Positions 27,201 to 37,104 of a stretch of DNA of 64,000 bases are shown in pieces; positions within the stretch are counted from its first letter, which is position 1; each line of letters begins with the position of its first letter. The DNA is taken from NCBI GenBank assembly GCA_021904315.1, contig CM038909.1:23846212-23910211 (forward strand), in the 5' to 3' direction. Both the position numbers and the translations under genes were made by a program. The notes under the pieces are model-generated. The model ran no database searches. It was not told where the DNA came from and worked only from the letters and a program-made list of their open reading frames with translations. The DNA comes from Sphagnum magellanicum (taxonomy: Eukaryota > Streptophyta > Sphagnopsida > Sphagnales > Sphagnaceae).

Positions 27201-28499
27201 AATCAACTAATGAAACCCTTACAAAGTCATCATAACACCACCCAACAAATCCAAGCATAATTAACACAAATAATATGGTGCCTACCCTAGCTCTCATCAA
27301 ACTTCTTGAGGTTTTTTTCCCCACCTTAGGAACCTATTTGATTAAACTAAAACATATTGCAAGCCATTTTGCCATAATCCAACCAAAATGCCAAAATATG
27401 GCAAGTATGTCTAGACTTATGACTAAATTTGTAGTTGTAAATGTCACATATGGCTACATAAATAATATGGACAACTTGTTTATCCACTAAACATACTTTC
27501 GTCTTTAATCATAAATGCCTTTGGTAACTAGGATTGTAGACATATATGCCATGTTGTTTTTAACAATTAAATATGTCTTAACAAATAGCAAATTGCCATG
27601 TGGCAAATTTTATTTAATAATTCTTACTATTTTGAATATTTTAAATAATAATATGTGATATTTTAAAAATCTTATTTTCATATATGGTCAATACAAAGTA
27701 CATGTGGATTACATATGGTCAACATATGGGCGTTGACCATGTATATGTTAATTGTGGGGTTTGAACTTTGGTCTCCAAAATTGGAAACCAAGTTTTTGCC
27801 AACAACACAACTTGTTTTTCTTTGATACAAAGTGAGTTGAATTGTATTTAAAACATATTGCATTTTAAATCATATACAAATGTCAATTTAAAAATTCAAT
27901 GTTTTATTGATATTTTGTTCAAATGAAAAACTTAAAAATTCATTTAAAACGTTTTTTCAAAGATATATGCATTTATATATTTTTCTTAAAAATGTAAAAT
28001 TATTTTATTTTTATTTTGAACGTTGTCACATGATAACATTTCAATGTCAATTTTTTAAGAGAAAACTCTCAAAGACATAGTTTACATATTTTGAATATGA
28101 ACTTTCATAACTTTAAAAATAGATTAACATAAATAAACATAAATTAAAATAAATTAATTAATTCAATTACTTTAATATTATATTTATTAAAATCTATTTA
28201 AAAAATATTAATTAATGCTAAATATTTAATTACTTGTATGAAATAAATTCATTAATTGTATATAGTTTAATAAGTGTAATATATATTAATTATATATACT
28301 GTAAAATTGAATAAATAAATAATTTTTTTTTTAGTAATACCATAAAACAAACCACAAGTGACAAGTGTTATCATGTCACATATCTTAGGTTAAATAGGTT
28401 AGGTAGCTTACATTAGGCCATCTAACCTACTTAACATAAGCAACATAGATTAGAAATATGGGCTAAGGCTATGTAGTTGTATTTAAGAATAGAAATTCA
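24247..28499. other. Intergenic, no recognised gene
   Basis: AT-rich with no domain found. The minus-strand frame at 24495-24785 is a Phe/Leu-rich low-complexity translation. The block about 27400-28450 contains TTGTAGTTGTAAATGTC and GGTTAGGTAG words like those of the CACTA family and may be another eroded copy, but no termini were found. Confidence 0.4.
27753..27812 (-). repeat. tRNA-like (SINE head) sequence
   Basis: On the minus strand this reads with an A-box-like TTGGCAAAAACTTG and, about 35 nt later, a B-box-like GTTCAAACCCC. A related sequence with the same AAAAACTTGGTTT core and GGGTTCAATTCC B box lies antisense at 51605-51665. The cloverleaf was not verified, so this is a tRNA-derived SINE or tRNA remnant rather than a tRNA gene. 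Confidence 0.3.
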
Positions 28500-29095
28500 T
28501 GACTAATGGTTTACGCAATGACATGATTGAGTTTGGTTGTTAGACATATTTTGTTTTAGTCATAGATGTCACGTTTTAACATAGCTAACAAAACTTCCCA
28601 AATAACTTTGTCAATTGCATGGACATTCCATCTTTCATTGTTGAACACCATATCATTCCATTCAATTTAAAGAGTCCAAAGTGTTATGCTTCTAAACCAA
28701 GACTATATGTTCTCCACACTTCAAAACTGCCTTTGTGTCTTAGTAACAAAAATGATTGTTTCTTGGATTACATTGGAGTAGTTGTCTATGATGGTTTACT
28801 ACCATAAGCAAACCCATACACAATACCTTGTGTGTAAATTCTCATGCTTGGTTGCATGGTTGCAATCCTAAAATCTATGTAAGATGGATTCCACCTCATT
28901 ACCACACATTGGACATGTTTGGTTGATTGAATCATCCACATTCACTCTCCAAATATTCACTACCACTAATGCTAATTTATTCCAAACAACCCACATAAAA
29001 TTAGTTTCATTTTTATTATGTGTTTTACACCATATGTCGCACCACCTTAATTTGAAAGTGAAAGGAAAACCCTTGGCCACCTTTTTTCCACCACT
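28500..29095 (-). pseudogene. L1-type LINE 3' end (RT zinc-binding region)
   Basis: The minus strand from 29080 reads FTFKLRWCDIW, then NFMWVVWNKLALVV, then CPMCGNEVESILHRF, the pattern of the reverse-transcriptase zinc-binding domain (zf-RVT) at the end of plant LINE ORF2. After stops and a frame change, 28720-28560 reads WNDMVFNNERWNVHAIDKVI and LLAMLKRD, as in the terminal helical part of the same proteins. No upstream RT or endonuclease was found, so this is a 5'-truncated, inactive copy. Confidence 0.65.
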
Positions 29096-29309
29096 TTACC
29101 TTTGGTTTACATGTTTTTAACAACTTCCTTCTTATTGTTGTTGTGAAAAAAACAAGGGTTCCTTGCCTTTCTAAGATAGGCATTAGGGTTAAAATGAAAT
29201 TAATGTTATTATTGTATTGAATAATCATTAGTATAAAAACATGATTTTTCAAGCTATTAAAATTGACTAATTGATCATTTTTTACTAGCGAAATGTCCAT
29301 TTTGATTAT

Positions 29310-29860
29310 AGATTAACCTATAGTAAATAACATAGAATAGATGAACCAATAATAGCCTATGGTAAATAACTTAAAATAATTAAAAATAGCCTACAATAAA
29401 ATAGCCATTAATAGCCTATAGTAAAATAATTAAAAAAAATCAACAATAACTTAAAATAGCCAAGAATACTTTAAAATAGAATAGCCAAAAATAACCTATA
29501 ATATAATAGCCATAAATAGCTTATGATAAAATAACCAACAATAGCCAATGGTAAAATAACCTAGCATATCCAAAAATAGCCTATGGTAAAATAATTTAAA
29601 ATAGACAACAATTGCTTATGAGAGAGTAACCAATAATAACATTTTGTAATATAACAAAAAATAACTAATAATAACCTATAATAAAATAACCATTAATAGC
29701 CTATGGTGAAATCACATAAAATAGTTAAAACAATGGTGTATGATATAATGGTATAAAATAGCCTATGGTAGAATAACCAAAAATTTTCAAAAATTGCCTA
29801 TGGTAAAATAATATAAAATAACCTATGGTAGAATAACCAAGAATTGCCAAGAGTAGTCTA
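29310..29860. repeat. Degenerate AATAGCCTATGGTAAAATAA-type repeat
   Basis: About 550 bp of loosely repeated units of about 20 bp (AATAGCC-TATGGTAAAATAA variants; clear copies near 29350, 29520, 29575, 29695, 29760 and 29800). Not coding; all frames are closed by TAA/TAG words within the unit. Confidence 0.75.
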
Positions 29861-29924
29861 GGGTTAAAAAGAATATGGATAATAATATACGATGACCAAA
29901 TATATCACCCATTTAAATAATAAT

Positions 29925-30095
29925 TCAATGGTTAAGGACTTGTTCCTTAGACATGGAGGTGAAAGGGTTTAAGGTTCAAACCTTTACACTTGCATTCTAA
30001 GTTGGTAGGCAAGGTGTTTGGGTTAGATCTTTTTGCTTGGGCTAAGTAGCTTAGTGAAGGTTCTTAAGTGCTTAACCTAGGTTCATAATTAACTA
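29925..30095 (+). repeat. Candidate tRNA-derived SINE fragment
   Basis: ATGGTTAAGGAC at about 29938 resembles a Pol III A box and GGTTCAAACC at about 29982 a B box, with tRNA-like spacing. The tRNA-unrelated part to about 30090 has no recognised family. No poly-A tail or target duplication was identified, so this stays tentative. Confidence 0.3.
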
Positions 30096-31830
30096 TATTA
30101 GTGAATTTGATTAACTATTGGTGAATTCAATTATCTATTAATGAATTCATTTGTTTGTATCAACTAATCCCCATTTACTAAAGGGTTGCCCATTTTCACC
30201 ATGGCAAATTTATTCAATTTCACTCAAAATCTAATGAAACAAATAGTGAACTTGGATGCAAATTGGTGTAGTCAAATGTTTTCATAATCAAGTTGTTAAT
30301 TTAGAATGAATCATCATTTAATATATTTAATATTAAATTATTCACCATATGCATTTAAACATAAAACACCCTACAAAAATTGCTACTATGATTCTAAAAG
30401 TGAGCCATCATACCTTGCATTCATTCAACTTCATGCAATTAGATTTCAATGTTTAAACACTTACACCAAATGATGACCTTAATAATTTCAATGAAGATCA
30501 ATGTTTAGTAAAAAGCTTTTGAAGGTGAAAAATTTCCGTTTTTAAATAATTCAATTCAACATTATTTGAAGGTTGAAGAGGAAAACAACATTTGGGTGAA
30601 TTCTCTTAATATTCAAATTCCTAATTCTATTGTATTAATGAATTTTATTTCACTTCAAATGTTAAACAAAATTCAAGCAATGCCACCACAAACATCAAAT
30701 CAACCTATTGACAAATATTTTCAAACTTTCAAATTTCAAAATGTCAAAATTTCAAAATAACAATAGGTGCAAAAATGATAAAAGGAACCACGATTGCCTC
30801 CTTTATGACCACTTATCCTTGAAATATTTTTGAATTAAAAAAAAATTTTTTTTTTTAATAATATTATGCTAGAGTTTGTATTTTGTTTTGTCAAAATCAC
30901 TTTATTTTTAAAGTTTTTGAAATCATTTTATAAGTTTTTTTATAATTCACATGTTCTTATGATATATTATTAATGTTGGTATATAATTAAATCCAACAAT
31001 TTTAACACCCGGCCAAATGAAATTATCACTTTAAAACATGAAAAATCACACCCTTATTATACTTGTTGCAATTCCTATTACTGTGACTGCACCCCAATGA
31101 AAAACTATAAATTGATAATATGCAAGAATACAATGATACACAACACAACAAATGACAATGAAAGCTGTTGCCATTGTTGTGCAAGAAAAATAATGATGCT
31201 CAATTGTTGAGCAAGAATTGACTTTGACTTCCAATTGTGACATGCAAATGTGAAGGAGATGGAAAGTCATATAACAAATGCAATGGATGTAGAAGAACAA
31301 CATACAACACTGCGAAATATAATGATTATATCAAGCACTGCTAGAAGGCTATTGCATGGTAGATGAAAACTTGAAGAAGATGAGTAGCCAACAAAAATGC
31401 AAAAAAAATTGAAAAAAACAAAAAAGTTGGAAGTAAGTGTGGATGCCATAGCAAATTTCAATGATGGTACAAGTGCCATAGATGTCACCAACTGTTTGGT
31501 GTGGAGGACATTCTGTAATGTTATGGTCGATAGGGTTAGGGTTGATGGTGTTAACACTTGGACCAATGACACATGTTAGATTAATGGTGTTAGGTTAATG
31601 TTTAGTAATAGACCCGAACAATAGGTGCAGCTACCCTATAATTTTTGTAAGAAAACTGGGATGCACTCTCAGTAGCATTGTTGAAAAGTCTGATTTCATT
31701 GTGCCAGAGACATTAATATTTGAGTAATTTTTGTCATTGAAAATTCACTAAATTACAAAAACTGGTTTTGGAAGAGGAAATTAGTTGGACAACAAGTTCA
31801 CACTTGGCCAGCCGCACAGGCCACTCTAGA
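30096..31830. other. Intergenic, no recognised gene
   Basis: AT-rich, including runs of GTGAATTCAATT-type words (30095-30180). Two minus-strand frames (31046-31303 and 31267-31572) are hydrophobic and low-complexity with no domain. The last 200 bp rise in GC toward the zinc-knuckle gene promoter. Confidence 0.4.
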
Positions 31831-32084
31831 TATAATAACTATCGGTATTACGTTGATTTGTCTTGGTTGCCCCGCTACAAACCCTAAAACCCTAAACCCT
31901 TGCTGTTCCACACCAGACCAAACTTCGCATGAGGAGACGGAGCTTTACTTCCAGCGATTTGCAATCATAATCTTCGGCCAAATCGATCGCGATCTTCAGG
32001 GCAGTCGATCGCAAACTTTCGCGACATCGATTGCGCTCTTTGTAACATTTTTTAGAGCTTTTTGTTGTTGCTGCGGAGCGTAGA
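31831..32084 (+). promoter_or_regulatory. Promoter/5' UTR with telo boxes of the zinc-knuckle gene
   Basis: Two overlapping-type telo boxes AAACCCTA (31879-31886 and 31887-31894) and a third partial copy (31894-31900) lie about 190-205 bp upstream of the ATG at 32085. Telo boxes are characteristic of plant promoters for ribosomal-protein and ribosome-biogenesis genes. GC is clearly higher than in the repeats upstream. No convincing TATA box was seen. Confidence 0.6.
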
Positions 32085-34521
32085 ATGAAGAACAAGCGGC
32101 AGCGCCTCGCACTGAAGCGGAAGCTAGAAGAAGCCGCAGGTCAGCAGTAGCTTCAGGGAGGAAATCATGGTTTTGAGTAAGTGTTGCATTGGTTCCAGTT
32201 GCTTCTGTGTGCACCCACCCACGGGGTTTGGAGTGCTTAGCATTTCTGGGAAAGGATGTAGGGTTCTCTTGGGATTGGAAGATGATTAGCTTTCTCTTCT
32301 GTGTGCGTTTCTGTATGGAAATTTTTCCACAGATTCTGTTTTGAGGTCCTTTTTCCCCCTAGAGAAGCAGGAAGTGCCGTATAGTCTTGGGCGGCGCACA
32401 GCCTCAGATGAGCCGCTGCTTAAAGCCTGGGCAAGCTTTTGGTTCGTCCGACCATTTCGTTATGTAAAGGACTCCTATGGTTGTCAGCTAGCTGTGAAGT
32501 GCTTGAGCTGATGGAGTACAGTAGAATTTTTAGGGTTTAGGGAGTCTCTCCCTTCTTGCTCTCAAATTCCTTTGAATTCTGGTCCAGATTCAGGGGCAGA
32601 GGCAGAGGCAGGAAATGAGGTTGCAACGGAGAAGAAGATTGGTGCGAAAAAGCGCCTGTGGCAAGGGAATGATGAAGCCTCGGAGGTGAATTCCAGTGGC
32701 AAGAAAAATAAAAAAGTGCCTGTGAGCAAGCATCCATTGCGAGCTGCAGGGATGAAACCAGGAGAAGGTTGTTTCCTTTGCAAATCAAAGGATCACATTG
32801 CCAAAAACTGTCCTCAAAAGAATGAGAACCGTAACAAGGTGAGTTTGTATCAGGAATTTGCATGTAAATGTTGCAAATGTCTGTTATGGAGTTGGAAATA
32901 AAGATGCTGTTATAAAACCCTCCCTTCTTGAAAAGTGGTGTTCTTGTCTGCTGTAACTTAAAACCCTACTGTTGGTTGTCAAAATCCTGGTTAACATTTT
33001 GAGAGAAACTGAGCTGCAAGTTCAGGTTTTGAGTCATTTAGTCTAGAACCAATTTGTTGCATCTGTTTGATCTCAATCAATTTTTGTTGGCTGTGGGTGT
33101 TTTTGTAGATGTGCCTGTCCTGCCGGCAGTGGGGCCATACTCTGAAGAATTGCCCCAGGGATGCGCAGGAAGAAAAGTTCTGTTACAACTGTGGTGAGGC
33201 TGGACATAGGCTAGCAAACTGCCCACAACCTCTTAAGGATGGTGAGGACCTTGTTTTCATCTCCAGAACTTGAATTTGCCACATATTCATCAATCAACAA
33301 GCTTCTTGCTTGCACTTTCCTTCTTTGTTCTGTAGGTTTTGAGATATAATTGACACAGCTTTGTACTTGGTTTTTGTCATTCTCCTTTCCTGGTGCAGGT
33401 GGGACTTCATTTGCAGAATGTTTTCTTTGCAAGGAACGGGGACACATTAGTAAGAATTGTCCATCAAATACACATGGCATCTATCCGAAGGTTTGTCTGG
33501 GCCTTTGTCCTCTCTCATGCTCATGAACGTGTACCAATAATATTGCTAGTTCATGAATACTTTTTGAGAGGATTGTTCAATACATGTATAGTGGATGCCA
33601 AATTATATGCATCAATTTTCTGTTGTGCCTGTGTGTGTTGTGCTGCCTGTTACTAGAGGCATGTGGATTCATGTATTGTGAAGTTCTTTTGGGATTTTTA
33701 TTATTTCAAGCTTTGAATTTGCTTGGCATTCAACTCGTCACAAATGTCAAATCCTCATGATTGGTCAAAGAGCTGCCCATGTTGGGAGAGGAAGAGGAAG
33801 ATAAAAGGCTGGAAGGGATTGCTGAGTTTTTCATGATGGAACCATAAGACGATTTTTTTTTGCAGGGTGGGTCATGCAAAGTGTGTGGAGGGATTACACA
33901 CCTGGCAAAAGACTGTCCTCAGAAAGCCAGTAGCAGAAATACTGGCAATGGTCGTGTGAAGCTAAAAATCTGTAAGCATCTTTCTCATACTGTTGGCAGA
34001 TTATGTGTCCAATGTTTCACTTACTTTTTAATGGGTTTGGTTTTTTCTTTTACATGAGTTGTTTGCCTACTCTTATGTAAAACTTATGTAAAAGTAAAAA
34101 CCAACCTCAATGCGTAATTGTTGGAGAGAGGGTGCACTTGTTTGACAATTTGCTTGTATGATAATGGAAATTTGGATTAGCAAAGTCTGATACAAAAGTG
34201 CAAGTTAGTCTTTCAACTTATTATCTTCTGCAAAAATTTTGTGCTTTCTTCTCAGCTGGAGGTGTTGCCCTGGCAAGTGAGGGTGCAAAGCGCACTGTAT
34301 TTCGTAGTGGTGATGATCTGGAGGATGATTTTGTGATGGAAGATGGTGGTGGGGTTTCTCACATCAGTGAGCTGATTGATGAGGGGGAAATCCTGGATGG
34401 CTCAATTGACCTTGCTAACACATCAGACCATGTGGAAAACTTGAAATCAAACCCCAAACACAAGATTACAACAAGCAAGAAGAATGTAGTCACACCTAAA
34501 ATTGTAACCTTTAAATCATAG
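32085..34521 (+). CDS. CCHC zinc-knuckle protein, ZCCHC9-like (six exons)
   Basis: I join exons 32085-32139, 32588-32838, 33109-33241, 33399-33490, 33866-33971 and 34256-34521. All introns are GT..AG and the phases agree, giving 300 residues plus stop. The start MKNKRQRLALKRK is basic, like the QRLA-rich start of plant homologues. Five C-x2-C-x4-H-x4-C knuckles follow: CFLCKSKDHIAKNC (80-93), CLSCRQWGHTLKNC (104-117), CYNCGEAGHRLANC (127-140), CFLCKERGHISKNC (154-167) and CKVCGGITHLAKDC (181-194). HGIYPKGGSCK between the last two is a hallmark of the ZCCHC9 family. The tail (about 224-300) is acidic, then Lys-rich. Family members bind RNA and act in the nucleolus; ribosome-biogenesis involvement is inferred, supported by the telo-box promoter. 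Exon 1 is short, so the start is the least certain part. Confidence 0.85.
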
Positions 34522-34900
34522 TTAAAACCTTTGTGCTTTGTACTTGGCATGTAGTTTCTTCCAAATGGAATTCTGGATATCTTATCTTCTCTGTTTTCCA
34601 AAAAGCTGCAGACTGCTTGCCATATTTCTTGGCATAAATGTGCCTTTAAGACTCCCAGAAAAGAGTGTGATTCTACAAGCTAGTTAGCAAATCTGCCAGG
34701 TTTAACTTTCGTGGCCACAACAGCCTGCTAGCTTTCAAATGAGGTCACTGTGATATGTGGGTTGATAGTTTTAGTGGTGAAGGTCTGCACAGTTGGTTTA
34801 CAGTGGCAGTGGTGGTGATGGTTGTGGTGGGGGTGTTGATATTGGACCCTTCTATTGTTTCAGTATCCAATTTTGTAGCTTAGATTGCCGAGTAGACACC
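34522..34900. other. 3' flank of the zinc-knuckle gene
   Basis: Presumed 3' UTR and spacer. I see no clear AATAAA signal in the first 200 bp. A GTGGTGG-rich patch lies at 34800-34835. No other gene is recognised. Confidence 0.4.
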
Positions 34901-35480
34901 AGTGATATGTCTTTCTTGATTTTCAATGAGAGTGGTTGTCTTGCTCTTGTAATGCTTGCACTGAATCCTCTAAGCCATGTCATGAGATTTGATTCAAAGT
35001 GCAAGATCAGCCAGGCCACAGGATTTTCCAATCAGCTTACTCCAGCTCTTGTACCTTCTCCCCCCCCTCTTTGTCTGTTTCTTGTGGGCGGGATGCAGAG
35101 GATGTGCCTGAGCCTGCTATAAGTTTTGAAATTCGTTTCACTGTTCAGCCTCATTGTCAATGCTGTCCTCACTGATTGCACTGGACCCAAAGATTGCTGC
35201 ACAGGAATAAACGACAAGTCTGTGACCTCTGCAAGGGTGATGCAAACCAATGTATACAGTTCCATTATTGGAGAGCATCTTTGCAACCTCTTCAACCTGT
35301 TCACTACCAGTTCTGATGATGACCAGATTGTCTCTGGCTGGTTTGTTATCCTTCCCACAGGCCCTTAGCTTCCTGCGCACTTCAATGCCTTCTTTTTTGT
35401 CCATTCTTGTATTTGATCCACGTCTTCTGAAATCTTTTGCTTCTCTGAATATATTAGAAGCTTTTCAACCTAGAAGCTTT
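34900..35480 (-). pseudogene. Unidentified coding-like segment, probably a decayed gene
   Basis: On the minus strand from about 35460 a frame runs KASNIFREAKDFRRRGSNTR, then KKEGIEVRRKLRACG, KPARDNLVIIRTGSEQVEEV and AKMLSNNGTVYIGL, continuing to 35138. The overlapping frame 35032-35358 and further pieces toward 34900 look coding-like in composition, which suggests frameshifts or exon borders. The residue mix (charged, helical) and local GC differ from surrounding AT-rich repeat. I do not recognise the family. No complete gene model could be built; it could be a pseudogene or exons of a gene extending elsewhere. Confidence 0.35.
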
Positions 35481-36489
35481 TAAACCAGCACACTTTTGCA
35501 CCTGGAAATGAAACTCAGTTGTGATATTATTGAGGGTTTGTCTTTCTTTTTTCCTCCTATTTTCTGGTGGGGTGGTGTTGTGACCTACCAAATACATTTA
35601 CGAACTTAGTAGCAATATTTTGCGAATGCCCACCAACTTATGTATGTCTAAAGTCCAATTATAATTGACTTTACCCCATGTTCTAGGTCACTTCATGCTT
35701 TGAATAGGATGCTACGCCTCAAAACTAGGTGTAGGTCAACATTAAACCTTAGTTGAAGACTGCATAGTCCTGAAAGTTTCTTTCTTTTGAGGTGTAGAAC
35801 ATGGTGTACTTAAAATTAAGTCACCTGGATCCCTATCTTGCTAAATCTTTATAATCAATAATTGTTTACATTTTTCTATGTAATTTCATATCTACAATCT
35901 ATATGTCATATTAGATATTGCAGACACTTTTAATTACTGTTGTGACATTTTGGCTGAAAACTAAGTTTGTTACACACAAAGATATGGAAGTTTGGATCAA
36001 GCCCCCCAACAATGCTTTGATCAATCTAGATACATGGTCCCATACAAAATCTGGTTGGTTTTAGAGAGTTCAAGAATCTCTGAAGTCTGGGAAATAATCA
36101 GTAGAGCTGCACAAAAGTTCAAGTAGACAAATACCAAGTAATAGCCCACAATGGGTAATTGTTTTGTTGCATTCTTTGGAAAATCTGTATCAAATGCCAC
36201 TAAATATGGCCAAATGATGTGAAAAGTCGGTTTTGATTATTTGGACCAATAGCCAGGCCCCATACTGTTTGTAACAAAATATGCGATATGCAATATTTTC
36301 CCTAATCTTCACACAAATCCACTTCTGTGAAGGGTTTAGGGTTTAGGGTTTTTACTAGGGGAGTGGAAAATTTTAAATTGGGATCTATGACTTACCTGAA
36401 AATCTGTTCTACTTGATGAATTGACTCAACATTCAAAGGAAACAAATTTGTGGGAGCTGATTATACCTGGCTAAATAAAATTTCATTCT
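35481..36489. other. Intergenic, with telomere-type motif
   Basis: No gene recognised. AGGGTTTAGGGTTTAGGGTT lies at 36331-36350, about 2.5 units of the plant telomere repeat TTTAGGG, just downstream of the 3' end of the TBL remnant (which is on the minus strand). Confidence 0.5.
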
Positions 36490-37064
36490 ATGTATCAGGA
36501 CTACCAGGTAAGCGTAAGCAAATCTTGAGTAGCATGCTGCTTCCCTCCTCCATACTTGGTGGATATATGTGCCTCACCAGGCAGTTGGGACAAAAGAGTG
36601 ATGTTTAGCAATTGCAGGTTGGTTCCCACAGGTGCCTTCTCCACAACTAAATCTCTGCCCAACCCATACCAGATTGACATCATGGTAACATTTTTGTCAA
36701 AGAATGTGACATATCACATGTTCCTCCTGTGTCCCAATCGCTGGAAGTGCCTTGGTGATAATGTTCTATAGAACACTTGCTTATTGGTATTCTCTATTTT
36801 GTCACTTACCCATTTGACCACCACAGAGAATGCAAAAGTATATGCATTTGGAATGCGATTGAAGTAATCCTTTGGAGCTGCCTGGATCCCATTCACATGA
36901 GATTGCCATTTATTTAGATTCATTTTCTCCTGTTCCAGTGATGTCCAGAATTGAGCACCAGCACATCCAGGTTGGAAAAGTAATCCATTATGACTGTTGC
37001 GTGTTGATCCAAGTGGATTGCAATTGCTGACATTGGATCACTTCTGTTGAGCACCTGTAGGTCA
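36490..37064 (-). pseudogene. Trichome birefringence-like (TBL, PC-esterase) C-terminal exon, frameshifted
   Basis: The minus strand after an acceptor-like CTACAG (37070-37065) reads SDPMSAIAIHLDQHATVI, then MDYFSNLDVLVLNSGHHWNR, then HVNG, FSVVVKWVSDKI, VFYRTLSPRHF. A frame change follows and the text resumes as SDWDTGGTCD, where the family has GDWNTGG. After another change come DLVVEKAPVGTNLQLLNITL and LPGEAHIS. The end, CLRLPGSPDT, corresponds to the family's DCLHWCLPGxPDTWNE, reached only by a third shift. TBL proteins are Golgi membrane O-acetyltransferases or esterases of wall polysaccharides. The upstream GDS-containing exons were not found. Three frame disruptions make this a pseudogene, unless assembly errors are responsible. 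Confidence 0.75.
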
Positions 37065-37084
37065 CAAAGTGTGGCAGATCAGTG

Positions 37085-37104
37085 AAACCCTAAACCCTAA
37101 ACCC
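37085..37104. repeat. Short telomere-type array (CCCTAAA)
   Basis: AAACCCTAAACCCTAAACCC, nearly three units of the plant telomere repeat. It lies 20 bp upstream (in gene sense) of the acceptor of the TBL exon remnant, in the opposite orientation to the array at 36331-36350. Confidence 0.85.

Noticed and set aside
36331-37104. Chromosome end or subtelomere
   Set aside because: Only two to three telomere units per site and genes continue on both sides; these are interstitial motifs.
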